Source of the DNA: Phycisphaerales bacterium
Lineage (GTDB): Bacteria; Planctomycetota; Phycisphaerae; Phycisphaerales; SM1A02
Assembly (NCBI GenBank): GCA_030748575.1
Contig: JASMLR010000003.1
Coordinates: 186,001-250,000 of the forward strand
DNA: 64,000 bases
Reading direction: 5' to 3'
Within the stretch, counting starts at the first letter, position 1; each line of letters opens with the position of its first letter. The notes beneath the pieces were generated by a model. That model searched no databases and was not told the DNA's origin. It was given only the letters and a program-made list of their open reading frames with translations. Made by a program: the position numbers and the translations under genes. This document shows, in pieces, positions 18,457 to 27,197 of the stretch.

Positions 18457-18747
18457 TCAGGGATCGCGGCCCGTCGGGACGATCGGGTACGGGCTGAGCG
18501 TGCTGGCCTGATCAAAGAGGAAGATCCGGCCAAGGTCGTCCGAGGCCTGCCGCATCTGAATGTTGCCGACAATCGCCATGTTGTTGTCGATGTCGTAGCG
18601 GGTTTCGGTGGTGCCGACCAGTTCCGGGGTCAGATTGCCGCGAATGTGGCCGATCGACACGTTGTTCGGGTTATTGGATGCGGCACATCCGCCGAGCATG
18701 AGCAGCAGCAGGGTGATGAGGCCGACGAGCAAGGTGGTGCGACGCAT
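18457..18747 (-). CDS. Small lipoprotein of unknown function
   Basis: The 96-residue protein has a lipoprotein signal: MRRTT, a hydrophobic LLVGLITLLLLMLGGC with a lipobox LGGC and acceptor Cys at 21, then Ala-Ser at +2/+3. The mature part (about 75 residues) has SIGHIRGNLTPELVGTTETRYDIDNN, which I cannot place in a family. GGAG lies before the ATG at 18747, and a TTGACA-type promoter lies about 65-90 bases upstream. It is probably a single-gene transcript. Confidence 0.8.
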   Translation of the reverse strand: MRRTTLLVGLITLLLLMLGGCAASNNPNNVSIGHIRGNLTPELVGTTETRYDIDNNMAIVGNIQMRQASDDLGRIFLFDQASTLSPYPIVPTGRDP

Positions 18748-18810
18748 GGGGTTCTCCAGATCCCTCCAATGATGACCGGCGGCCAGAGCCGGCCCGGTCA
18801 GGAAACGACC

Positions 18811-18839
18811 AGTGTCCCTCGGTGGGCGGCCCCTGTCAA
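18811..18839 (-). promoter_or_regulatory. Sigma-70-like promoter for the lipoprotein gene
   Basis: On the minus strand a consensus TTGACA (18839-18834) is followed after 17 bases by GACACT (18816-18811). The -35 is perfect and the -10 matches at three positions. Transcription would start about 55 bases before the lipoprotein ATG. Confidence 0.45.
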
Positions 18840-19229
18840 ACCCACCCCGGGGATAGGCCATTTGGGGGTGGCTGCCGGAAGGGGCTCGCATCGCCGTGGG
18901 GCTGGTGGTACGTTGGCGGTGCGTCGAGGCGAGATTCCTCGGACACGCGCGCTCGCGGGCACACGTGCTCGTTCCTGTCGAATCCCCCGGGATCGACCGT
19001 GCCGCGTCGATGGTCAAGCCCCCTGAGAGGGGACGGCCGGGAACGACGGCCTTCGAACCCACCTGGTGCTTGGGTTCGAGCACGTCCCAAGGCGAGCTGG
19101 CCTCCGCTGGGGGCCAGCGCGGGTCCGAGGGGCTTGCCCGGCGTGATGCGGTCACCGGTTGCGTTCGGCCTCTTTTCAGCCCGGGCACGTTTCAGGCACC
19201 GCCCCGATCACCCTGTGGCCCCTGCCGGT
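18840..19229. ncRNA. Candidate structured non-coding RNA region (no gene found)
   Basis: This 390-base stretch between the HIT gene and the lipoprotein promoter has no credible protein frame but a dense run of perfect short hairpins. CGAGG/CCTCG lies at 18925-18941, ATCGAC/GTCGAT at 18992-19011, CCCCT/AGGGG at 19020-19032, TCGAACCCA/TGGGTTCGA at 19053-19079 and GCTGGCC/GGCCAGC at 19096-19118. ACGTGC at 18963-18968 can pair with GCACGT at 19080-19085 to enclose three of them. The strand is not determined. It does not match RNase P, SRP or tmRNA hallmarks that I know. Confidence 0.35.
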
Positions 19230-19751
19230 TCAGTGAGGCCTGCCTGAGTGAAACCAGGCCCGGTAGACCTCCGCCATGTCCTCGAGGCTGGATGGGATGA
19301 CCCTGGTGCCGGCCACGGTGCTCATGAAATTGACATCACCTTGCCATCGCGGCACCAGATGAACGTGAAGATGCCCGGGAAGTCCCGCGCCGCTTGCGGC
19401 GCCCTCGTTGATGCCCATGTTCACACCTTGAGGGTCGAGGGCGCCCTGCATGGCCTCCCAGCCGAGTTCCACGAGCGCCCAGAGTTCGGCTCGTTGGGCA
19501 GGTGCGTAGTCAAGCAGGCGGGGTCGCGCCTGCCCGAGGGCGACCAGGAGGTGACCGTTGGCGTATGGATGTCGGTTGAGCATGATCAGCCCCGCCCCGT
19601 CTCGGTGGACGACGTGTTGCGGGGCGTCTTCCTCCGGGTGATTCCAGCAGTAGGAGAGGAAGTCCTCCAGCCCGGTCCCGCCGGATCGAGTGTCCTGATC
19701 CAGATGCTGCAGGTATTGAAGCCGCCAGGGGGCCCACATGGCGTCATGCAT
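19230..19751 (-). CDS. HIT-family nucleotide hydrolase/phosphorylase
   Basis: This is a 173-residue histidine triad protein, a family that hydrolyses or phosphorolyses Ap4A-like dinucleotides and nucleoside phosphoramidates. It opens with MWAPWRLQYLQ near residue 5, typical of the Ap4A-phosphorylase-like branch. It has LIMLNRHPYANGHLLVAL in the middle and the catalytic triad GHLHVHLVPRW near residue 133. I chose ATG 19751 because GAGGAG lies about seven bases upstream. Its actual substrate is not determined by sequence. Confidence 0.92.
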   Translation of the reverse strand: MHDAMWAPWRLQYLQHLDQDTRSGGTGLEDFLSYCWNHPEEDAPQHVVHRDGAGLIMLNRHPYANGHLLVALGQARPRLLDYAPAQRAELWALVELGWEAMQGALDPQGVNMGINEGAASGAGLPGHLHVHLVPRWQGDVNFMSTVAGTRVIPSSLEDMAEVYRAWFHSGRPH

Positions 19752-19873
19752 CAAACATCTCCTCGCTGTGGGAATCAATCGAACTCCACCCGGGCACGGT
19801 AGGCTCTGCGGGCTCCGGTCGCTGACATTCGCGACAGCGAGGCGGGCCTTCGCCTCCCCGGGCCATCCTTTTC

Positions 19874-21784
19874 ATGAGTCTCGCAACGCTCAACAATGTC
19901 GCCGTCCAGTACGGCAACCGGATCATCCTCGACGAGGTGTGCCTGACCATTCAGCCCGGTGACCGGCTGGGGATGCTGGGCCGCAATGGAACCGGCAAGA
20001 CAACGCTCCTCAATCTGCTCGCAGGTCGGCAACAGGCCGACGCGGGGACCATGGATCTGGCGAAGGGGCTTCGGGTTGGCGTGCTCGATCAGCACCCCAC
20101 CTTCGACGAGGGGCCGACGGTCCGTGAGGCTGCGAGCACGGCGTTTGCCGACCGCGACGACGCGCATCAGGAGTTGGAGCGAATCTGGGAGGCCATGAGC
20201 ACGGCGGAAGGCGAGGCGCTGGACCGCCTCATGCATCGCCAATCCGTGCTGCAGGATCGCCTTGAGTCGGAAGGCGGCTGGTCGGTCGAACATCGGATTG
20301 ATGCGACGCTCCATGGTGTCGGCATGCCGGAGCATCTCTTTGATCGGCCCGCTTCACAACTCTCCGGCGGGGAGCGATCTCGCCTGGCGCTGGCCACCCT
20401 GCTCTTGAGCGCGCCGGATCTCCTGCTGCTTGATGAGCCGACGAACCACCTGGACATTGAAGGGTGCGCCTGGCTGGAGCGGTTTCTTCGGGACACCTAC
20501 GCGGGCGCTGTCGTGGTCGTGAGCCATGATCGCTGGTTGCTTGATGCGGTGTGCACCCGCATCATCGAACTCCGGCGTGGAACGCTCGAGTCATTCCCCG
20601 GGAACTATTCACGCTATGTCACGATGCGGGCCGAACGCCGCTTGACCGAGGCTCGCGCCTGGGAGAAGCAGCAAGACCACATTCGGCGGGAGCAGTCGTA
20701 CATACGCCGCTACAAGGCTGGGCAGCGTGCCAAGCAGGCGCGGGGACGGGAGTCTCGGCTGCAGCGGTTCATCGAGTCCGCTGAGGTCGAACGGCCCGAG
20801 GCCGAGGTGGTTGCGGCCATGCGGTTGCCGCCTCCACAGCGATGCGGCGACCGGGTCATGAGCGTCGAGTCACTTGGGATCACGCTGGGCCAGCGGTGCC
20901 TGGTCGAGGGGTTGGACCTGGAAGTGCAGCGTGGTGACCGGATCGGCGTCATCGGCCCGAACGGGGCTGGCAAGACGACGCTGCTTCGGTGCCTGCTCGA
21001 CGCCCTGCCTCCGACGGGAGGGCAGATCGAGCATGGCACCGGGCTGAGCGTGGGCTGGTTTCGGCAGATGCAGGATCATGTTGATCCCGAGTTGGCCGTG
21101 TGGGAGTGGGTCAGGCGGGCGATTGCCGATGCCCATGGCGGTGAGGCCACCGAACAACTCGCCCGGGATCTTGCGGGCGCGTTTCTGTTCTCCGGGGAAG
21201 ATCAGGATCGGCTGTTGGGGACCCTCTCGGGTGGCGAGCGGGCGCGAGCGGTGCTTGCAGGTCTGTTCGGAAGCGGGCACAACGTGCTGGTTCTGGACGA
21301 ACCGACCAACCACATCGATATGGCGACCACGGAGCGGCTTGAGCGGGTTCTGGACCGCGGCGGCCCATGGGGCGGGACGCTGCTCATGGTCAGCCACGAC
21401 CGCGCCTTGCTGGAGTCGACGTGCGATCGGTTGATCGTGCTTGACGGCGAGGGCGGCGCTCAGGTCTTTCAGGGGCGCATCTCAGCCTGGCTGGAGCGGC
21501 AGGAGAAGCCGCCCGAACCAGCCTCGCCCGAGCAGCCCCGTCGCATGGCGCCTCAGAAGCGTCAGGCATCTCCGCTGGATCGCCTCTCACTGGAGGCTCT
21601 GGAATCCGGCATAGAGCGTATGGAAGTTCGGCTGGGGGAGATTCAGCAGCGGATGGGTGACGAGGAGGTCTGGTCGGACGCGGAGGCCATGCAGTCGCTC
21701 AGTGACGAGCAGGCCGAACTCGCCGAGACGTTGGCCTCGTACGAGGCGGCCTGGTTGCAGCGGAGCGAGGCCGGCGAGGGGTAA
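19874..21784 (+). CDS. ABC-F family ATPase (Uup-like)
   Basis: The 636-residue soluble protein has two ABC ATPase domains and no membrane segments. ABC-F proteins act on the ribosome. Walker A is at GRNGTGKT (residues 36-43) and again at GPNGAGKTT (about 363). Signatures LSGGERSR and LSGGERAR, and Walker B LLLLDEPTNHLDI and LVLDEPTNHIDM, are intact. The linker between the domains is basic and helical (EKQQDHIRREQSYIRRYKAGQRAKQARGRE), as in translation-factor ABC-F proteins. The C-terminal ~90 residues form a coiled coil like the Uup tail that binds DNA or rRNA. The precise subfamily is not certain. Confidence 0.92.
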   Translation: MSLATLNNVAVQYGNRIILDEVCLTIQPGDRLGMLGRNGTGKTTLLNLLAGRQQADAGTMDLAKGLRVGVLDQHPTFDEGPTVREAASTAFADRDDAHQELERIWEAMSTAEGEALDRLMHRQSVLQDRLESEGGWSVEHRIDATLHGVGMPEHLFDRPASQLSGGERSRLALATLLLSAPDLLLLDEPTNHLDIEGCAWLERFLRDTYAGAVVVVSHDRWLLDAVCTRIIELRRGTLESFPGNYSRYVTMRAERRLTEARAWEKQQDHIRREQSYIRRYKAGQRAKQARGRESRLQRFIESAEVERPEAEVVAAMRLPPPQRCGDRVMSVESLGITLGQRCLVEGLDLEVQRGDRIGVIGPNGAGKTTLLRCLLDALPPTGGQIEHGTGLSVGWFRQMQDHVDPELAVWEWVRRAIADAHGGEATEQLARDLAGAFLFSGEDQDRLLGTLSGGERARAVLAGLFGSGHNVLVLDEPTNHIDMATTERLERVLDRGGPWGGTLLMVSHDRALLESTCDRLIVLDGEGGAQVFQGRISAWLERQEKPPEPASPEQPRRMAPQKRQASPLDRLSLEALESGIERMEVRLGEIQQRMGDEEVWSDAEAMQSLSDEQAELAETLASYEAAWLQRSEAGEG

Positions 21785-21885
21785 GCGCCGCCGCCGGCAC
21801 CGTGCTGGGAGGGGGCGTCGGGGCAATGCGTGCCAGCGCAGGGCGTACCCGAGCAATGAGCATGATGGTCAGCGGTGGTGTTGGA

Positions 21886-22713
21886 TCAGGCCAGACGGGT
21901 CGTCGCGATGGTTCGCCCGAGTCCGTCGGTCAGGTGGAGCGTGGCGCCTGCAATGAGTGCCGCGTCGAGGTCCATCGTGGTAGCGTCGAGGTATCGATCG
22001 GTTCGCAATTCGGCGGAGGCCAGAGGAGTGCCGTCCGCTGCAGTGATCTCCAGTCGACACGGGCCGTCGTGGCCGACCAGATCCATGGCCAGAACGAAGG
22101 CACGTCCCGTTGACTCATCGATGGAGACTCGGACGAGCCCTTCGCCGCCCGCGGCCGCCAGATAGGCGTGCCTGGCTTCGGGGGTCCGCATCAGTTCCAT
22201 GAACGGGCGGTACTGATCGGCCAGTGCCACCTCGACTTCATGGCCGGTGATGAGACGCATCGCCTCCAGATTGAGCTGATCCACATGCCGCTGGCTGGAG
22301 GTGTTGGTTGCCACCAGGGTGATGGTGACGCCGAGAAGCAGCAGGGCGGCCATGCGCCAGGTCCAGACGGACCCGAGGAAGGTCCCGCGTTCGGAATCGC
22401 GGTGCATGGTCGGGTGGGGGAAGGCATCGGGCTCCGACACCAGCATGCCTGCGGTACTCAGGGCCATGGCAGACCGGATTCGGTCGAGCACCTTGGCCTT
22501 GAGTTCGGCCGGCGGCTCACAGGTGGGAAGCAGCCGCTCGTCGGTGGCGATTTCGGCCTGAATGCGGCGAATCTCAGCCTGGACGTCTGGGGGGCTGCCC
22601 ATAAAGGCCTGCTCAAAACGGAGCAACTCCGCATCGTGCAGCAGCCCATAGGTGTCGAGAATGGCCAATTCAGCCAGTTCGTTGGAAGTCAGCGGTGTCG
22701 TTTCAGAGGTCAT
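21886..22713 (-). CDS. Anti-sigma factor (RskA-like), membrane protein
   Basis: The ~275-residue protein has an N-terminal helical region (about residues 8-85, ELAELAILDTYGLLHDAELLRFE) that resembles the sigma-binding zinc-less anti-sigma domain. One membrane helix lies near 119-138 (WRMAALLLLGVTITLVATNT), and a ~130-residue extracytoplasmic C-terminus ends in a beta-rich part like the RskA family. It starts 39 bases after the ECF sigma gene on the same strand, the usual sigma/anti-sigma order. ATG 22713 is used; an in-frame start at 22743 is possible. Confidence 0.82.
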   Translation of the reverse strand: MTSETTPLTSNELAELAILDTYGLLHDAELLRFEQAFMGSPPDVQAEIRRIQAEIATDERLLPTCEPPAELKAKVLDRIRSAMALSTAGMLVSEPDAFPHPTMHRDSERGTFLGSVWTWRMAALLLLGVTITLVATNTSSQRHVDQLNLEAMRLITGHEVEVALADQYRPFMELMRTPEARHAYLAAAGGEGLVRVSIDESTGRAFVLAMDLVGHDGPCRLEITAADGTPLASAELRTDRYLDATTMDLDAALIAGATLHLTDGLGRTIATTRLA

Positions 22714-22752
22714 AGGGTTGGATCTCGCCTCAATGTTCGCCACGTCAGGCCA

Positions 22753-23358
22753 TTAGGATGCAGCCCAATCTGGAAGATCTTCGTTTGCGTTGGTTCTGAG
22801 CCGCGCCAGACCACGGCTCAGGGCAGATTTCACGGTTCCGAGCGGCACATCCAGTTGGATCGAGACCTCTCGGAGCGTAAATCCTTGGAGATACGATCGT
22901 TCGATCACGGCTCGCTGGAGCTCCGGCAGCGTTGAAAGGCACTTCTGGAGGAGGAGATTTCGCTCCGACTCGGAGCTTTGGGATTCCTCTCCATGCCGGA
23001 ACCCCTCATTGGAGGCCGTCATCTCGGTGGTCCTAGGCCGCACGGCAGACCGTCGGATGCGGTCAATCACGTGCCGGCGGGTCAGCAGCATGACCCAGGT
23101 GACCAGTTTGGCCCGATTGGGGTCAAATCGGTCGGCGGTCTTCCACAGCCTCAAAAAGACCTCCTGGAGGGCGTCCTCTGCTTCTGCGTCGGTGGGCAGG
23201 AGCTGCCGGGCGCCCCGATACACCAGGCCGCTGAAGCGGTCATACAGCTCGGAAACGGCTGTTTCGTCGCCTTGGGCCACCCGCTGCATCAGTGCAAGAT
23301 CTTCGTTGATCGTTTTGAGCTCCGCTGTGCTGCCCCCAGTATGGGGTCCAGCGGCCAC
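22753..23358 (-). CDS. ECF (RpoE-type) sigma factor
   Basis: This ~201-residue sigma factor has region 2 (ALMQRVAQGDETAVSELYDRF through EDALQEVFLRLWKTADRFDP, about residues 22-80) and region 4 (LPELQRAVIERSYLQGFTLREVSIQL with the DVPLGTVKSALSRGLARLR helix-turn-helix, about 143-190). There is no region 1.1 or 3. The start used is a GTG with no clear Shine-Dalgarno site, so a leaderless or alternative start is possible. It pairs with the downstream membrane anti-sigma, so release probably follows an envelope or redox signal. Confidence 0.93.
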   Translation of the reverse strand: MAAGPHTGGSTAELKTINEDLALMQRVAQGDETAVSELYDRFSGLVYRGARQLLPTDAEAEDALQEVFLRLWKTADRFDPNRAKLVTWVMLLTRRHVIDRIRRSAVRPRTTEMTASNEGFRHGEESQSSESERNLLLQKCLSTLPELQRAVIERSYLQGFTLREVSIQLDVPLGTVKSALSRGLARLRTNANEDLPDWAAS

Positions 23359-23542
23359 GATACCAAGGGTCGGCCGGGGATCAAAATATCCCCCTTATTG
23401 GCCCCTCAGGGGGGTCCTGTGCGGCCTGGACGTTTTATCAGATTCCCACCAAACGGGCCTCTTGCAAGGGTCTATCAGCAGTTATGGTGAATAGGCGAAG
23501 GCCCTTCGGGAAGGAAGAGCCGTTTTTGCGCTGAGGCAGTCC

Positions 23543-24430
23543 ATGCATCGATGGCGTGCAACATCTCAGCGGGGGCACCGACAGACCGCGCGTCGGCGAG
23601 CGTTCAGCCTCGTCGAGTTGATGGTTGTCATTGCCGTGATTTCAATCCTTCTTGGATTGTTGCTGCCAGGCCTCAACGGCGTGCGCCGGACGACCTACCG
23701 GGTCTTGAGCGCGAGCAACCAACGCACCCTTGGCCAGGGGCTCACCATGTGGGCCGGTGCCCACCGCGGCCGGCTCCCGCAGAGCCGCGTGCAGATGAGT
23801 CCCCATCCCGACCTTGGCGAGTTGATGCGGACATACTCACCCCTGTCGGAAGACGAATTGGCCGCGGGCTACGGCCCCACGCCCCAGGCGGGCGGTTCGG
23901 CCCAACTTGGCGAATCGCGTCGGCAGGCGCGAACTCGCAGCGATTGGCTTGAAGCGCAGCGGCATGGCTGGGACGGCCTTGGCCGCCTGTTTGCCTCGGG
24001 CCTCGTTCCGGAGTCACGCACGTTCTACTGCCCGGCCCATTGGGGCGAGCACACCTACGAGCGGTATGAGCATGACTGGGTGAAGCCCCGCGACGACGAA
24101 GAGAGTCAGCCCGACCACGCGGTCTACGGCAACTACCACTACCGCGGCCACCTGCTTCCCAATGGTCGGTACGTCATCATGGAACGCGACCCCGACCGGA
24201 TTCTCGTGACCGATGGGTTGCGGCGACAATCGGACTTGAACCACCGCATCGGTCTGAATGTCCTTCGGGCGGACAACTCGGTGGAGTGGATGGACGATCC
24301 GACGCTGCGGAACCGCCTGCCGCTGACCACCCAGTCCGGTCAGGACGTCATGGACCTCAACGAGGTCATTGCCGCCGTCTTTACAGACCCTTGGAAGGGT
24401 CTTGCCTGGTGGCAGGACGGCGGACCCTGA
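23543..24430 (+). CDS. Prepilin-type leader protein (type II secretion/pilin-like)
   Basis: The 295-residue protein has a class III prepilin leader: a basic stretch, then RAFSLVELMVVIAVISILLGLLLPG near residues 20-44, with Glu at +5 of the cleaved protein. The mature part is large (about 275 residues), with HWGEHTYERYEHDW and a C-terminus dominated by DPWKGLAWWQDG. Many Planctomycetota carry such single prepilin-leader proteins outside pilus operons; their role is unclear. It is divergent from the ECF sigma gene with about 184 bases between them, in which I see no clear promoter. Confidence 0.8.
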   Translation: MHRWRATSQRGHRQTARRRAFSLVELMVVIAVISILLGLLLPGLNGVRRTTYRVLSASNQRTLGQGLTMWAGAHRGRLPQSRVQMSPHPDLGELMRTYSPLSEDELAAGYGPTPQAGGSAQLGESRRQARTRSDWLEAQRHGWDGLGRLFASGLVPESRTFYCPAHWGEHTYERYEHDWVKPRDDEESQPDHAVYGNYHYRGHLLPNGRYVIMERDPDRILVTDGLRRQSDLNHRIGLNVLRADNSVEWMDDPTLRNRLPLTTQSGQDVMDLNEVIAAVFTDPWKGLAWWQDGGP

Positions 24431-24466
24431 TCCGCCGGCCGACTGCGGCCACACCATTTCATCCGA

Positions 24467-25393
24467 CTATGGACATCCGCTGACGGTGATCCGCTGCGCG
24501 CGGTGCCGGCCGACCGGCGGCGTCGATGTGCTGATGGACTCGATGAGCGTGGGATCCGCCGCCAGCACGTGGTCCAGCCGCGTCACGGGGAAAGCCCGGG
24601 GGTAGGTTCCGCCCCAGCCAGAACCGTGGGCACCCCACATGGGCGCAAAGCCGGGCTTGAAGCGGCGGAGTTGACTGCTGCAGCGGGTCAGATTGAAGTC
24701 GCCGATGATCAGATCCACCGGCTCGTCCAACTGGCCGAGCAGTTCGTGGGCAGTGTCAATGACCCCGCGGCGGCTCCGCCCGGGGTCCGAGGGCAGATCC
24801 ACAACCAGCATGCGGAGCGGGGATCCGTCGGGTCGCTCCACCACCAGCAGGAACAGCAGGATGTCCTCGGCCCAGGCGATCGTTCGGAGCGTGCGAATCG
24901 GCAGCCGCGAGGCGATCAGGAAGGGACCGCGAACCGCCACGTGATGATCGGCGCTCCAGGTGCGAAACATGGGATCTGTTCCGGCGCGGCGAGCGCCTTC
25001 GACGATGGCCACATCCGCGTCCTGCGACATGATGAAGGCCGCGTACGGTTCCGGTGTTCCTCTGATGGGCCCGGCGGTCCAATGAAGTACCGAGGTCCCG
25101 CTAGGCGGCGGGCCGCCAGCGGGCTTCCACAGGGCCGAGACGTAGATCACCGGTCCGGCGGCTGCGATGACGATGCCGAGCCACCTGACGCGGCGGCGGA
25201 GCAGTCGCCAGCCGAGCCACAGCAGCAGGCCTCCGGGCAGCAGCAGGACCGCCGGGATCCAGGCGGCCCATTGGGTCCACAGCCACCTGTCCGAAACCAC
25301 CGCGCCCGTCACCCACGCTGCGCACAGCAGTCCGCCGGCGGCCAGCGCTGCGCGGCCCGCCCACCGAGCGCTGGGGGAGGGGGCTGTGCTCAC
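24467..25393 (-). CDS. Membrane-anchored EEP-family (exonuclease/endonuclease/phosphatase-like) protein
   Basis: The 308-residue protein begins with about three hydrophobic helices (residues ~15-85), then an extracytoplasmic EEP-fold domain. Conserved elements are GDFNLTRCSS (catalytic Asp/Asn), TRLDHVLA (Asp-His pair) and VGRHRAQRI near the C-terminus. The early Glu motif appears as ADVAIVEGARRAG. The organisation matches a small membrane EEP group common in bacteria, whose substrates (nucleic acid, phospholipid or phosphodiester) are not established. It overlaps the SLC13 gene stop by four bases. Confidence 0.8.
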   Translation of the reverse strand: MSTAPSPSARWAGRAALAAGGLLCAAWVTGAVVSDRWLWTQWAAWIPAVLLLPGGLLLWLGWRLLRRRVRWLGIVIAAAGPVIYVSALWKPAGGPPPSGTSVLHWTAGPIRGTPEPYAAFIMSQDADVAIVEGARRAGTDPMFRTWSADHHVAVRGPFLIASRLPIRTLRTIAWAEDILLFLLVVERPDGSPLRMLVVDLPSDPGRSRRGVIDTAHELLGQLDEPVDLIIGDFNLTRCSSQLRRFKPGFAPMWGAHGSGWGGTYPRAFPVTRLDHVLAADPTLIESISTSTPPVGRHRAQRITVSGCP

Positions 25394-27114
25394 GGTCCGT
25401 AGACCATCGGCGCGAGGACCGCGGACACGATGGCGAGCAGGATGGTGAGCGGAATCCCGAGTCGCGCATAGTCGAGGAAGCGGTAGCCGCCCGGGCCGTA
25501 CACCATGAGGTTGGTCTGGTATCCGATCGGGCTGATGAAACTACAGCCGACGCCCATCATCAGAACAAAGATGACCGGAGTCGAGTCAATGCCCATCGCC
25601 GAAGCGCTGGTCATGCAGATCGGAAACAGCAGGGCTGCTGCGGCGTAGTTCGTGATGAACTGTGACAGGGCCGCGCCGATCAGGAAGATGAGGAACAGCA
25701 TGGGGACCAGGCCCCAGTCGGCGCCAAGCGTGGCGACATACCCACCCGCCTCGGCTGCGAGCCCGGTGTTCACCAGCGCATTGCCGATGCCGATCGCGCC
25801 TGCAATGACGAGCAGGACGCGCCACTCCAGGCCTTCTCTCGCCTCGGTGCCGGTGGCGCACCGTGTCAGAACCATGGCGAGCGCGCAACTCCAGACTGCT
25901 GTGACGCGGTCCACCGGAGCCCAGATGAGCAGCGCAATCAGCACCACCATGATGGTAAGGGCGATCGGGGCGCGATTGTGCCGTACGGGCATCGCGTCCG
26001 GGACATCGGACACTAGGAAGAAGTGGTCGCTGCTTCGCCAATCCGATCGGAAGTTGAGGTGGGTCTCGAGCAGGAGCGTGTCGCCTGTCTTGAGCACGAT
26101 GTCGCCAATCTTGGCGTTGATCTGCTGCCCCTGCCGGTGGACCGCGAGGATGACGGCGTTGTATCTCTTGCGGAAGTTCGACTGCCGCACGCTCTTGCCA
26201 ACGAGCGGTGAGTTCGCGGACACGACCGCCTCCGCGAGTGCTCTGGTCGAGGACGTGACCTCGAGTTTGTCGGCCTGGTCGTCGTCGGGCTCAAGCCCGC
26301 GGATGCTGCGCAGGTCCAGCACGGACTCCAGAAGGCCGACGAATGCCAGGCGGTCGTCCTCCATCAGCGTCAGATCCGGGTCCACAGCCGGGAGGGGCAC
26401 GCCGCCTCGCTCGATGGCACTCAGGAACAGCCCGGGCAGCCGTCGAAGACCGGCGCTTTCGATACTTTTGCCGATGACCGGGGAGCCCTTCTTGATGATG
26501 AACTCAACCTGATACTGCCGCGCGTCGACATGTTCCTCCACCGCCTCCTTCCGGGCTGGAATGAGGGTTGGTGCCGCGATGACGATGAACAGAATGCCGG
26601 CGATCAGGCACGGCAGCCCGATTGCGGCGAGGCCGAGAAACTGCATCAGCGGTGAAGGCGTGTTCAATCCGTGGTCGATGGTCCAGTCGACCCACTCCTC
26701 CATGACGATGATGTTGGCCGCAGTCCCGATCAGTGTGAGCTTGCCACCTAGAATGGCTGCAAAGCTCAAGGGCATGAACAAGTAGGACGGGCTGATTTTG
26801 AGACGCCTCGCCCAGTCGCGGACGATCGGAATGCAGATCGCCACGATGGGCGTGTTATTCATGATGCCCGAGAGGACGGACACCGGGACCATCATTCGAA
26901 AGAGCGCCCCGCCCACTGATTCGGGGTGTCCCAGTGCACCTCTGGCGAATCGTCGAATGGCACCTGTGCGTTCGACGCCCTTGGCGACGACGAAGAGCCC
27001 CGCCAGCATGAGGACGGCGGGGGAGGCGAAGCCCGCCGTCGCGTCCGCAACGCTGACCACGCCGCCAAGCATCAGCATCACCAGCCCACCGAGGATGGCG
27101 ACGTCCATCCCCAT
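25390..27114 (-). CDS. SLC13/DASS-family permease with two TrkA-C domains
   Basis: The protein has about 574 residues from the first ATG and belongs to the divalent-anion/sodium symporter type (sulfate, dicarboxylate or phosphate). The two repeat halves carry NNTPIVAICIPI with IGTAANIIV, and ITNYAAAALLFPI with IGYQTNLMVYGPGGY. Between them lie two soluble TrkA-C (RCK-C) regulatory domains, at about residues 200-270 and 290-365. A 23-codon open extension upstream encodes DFQAWYTAAVLAAVVGSLIS-like sequence that would complete the first membrane helix. It is preceded by GGAGAG seven bases before a CTG at 27183, so real translation may start at that CTG. The gene follows cysQ closely. Confidence 0.88.
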   Translation of the reverse strand: MGMDVAILGGLVMLMLGGVVSVADATAGFASPAVLMLAGLFVVAKGVERTGAIRRFARGALGHPESVGGALFRMMVPVSVLSGIMNNTPIVAICIPIVRDWARRLKISPSYLFMPLSFAAILGGKLTLIGTAANIIVMEEWVDWTIDHGLNTPSPLMQFLGLAAIGLPCLIAGILFIVIAAPTLIPARKEAVEEHVDARQYQVEFIIKKGSPVIGKSIESAGLRRLPGLFLSAIERGGVPLPAVDPDLTLMEDDRLAFVGLLESVLDLRSIRGLEPDDDQADKLEVTSSTRALAEAVVSANSPLVGKSVRQSNFRKRYNAVILAVHRQGQQINAKIGDIVLKTGDTLLLETHLNFRSDWRSSDHFFLVSDVPDAMPVRHNRAPIALTIMVVLIALLIWAPVDRVTAVWSCALAMVLTRCATGTEAREGLEWRVLLVIAGAIGIGNALVNTGLAAEAGGYVATLGADWGLVPMLFLIFLIGAALSQFITNYAAAALLFPICMTSASAMGIDSTPVIFVLMMGVGCSFISPIGYQTNLMVYGPGGYRFLDYARLGIPLTILLAIVSAVLAPMVYGP

Positions 27115-27197
27115 TCTGTTGGAGATGAGCGAGCCGACGACGGCTGCGAGGACTGCGGCGGTGTACCAGGCTTGGAAGTCCAGGGCTCAGCTCTCCA

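Noticed and set aside
18960-18995. GGATTCGACAGG on the minus strand, like the start of tmRNA
   Set aside because: No alanine-starting tag ending in an LAA-type sequence with a stop follows in any frame, no T-arm with matching acceptor stem was found up- or downstream, and the acceptor stem positions do not fit either the standard or the permuted tmRNA.
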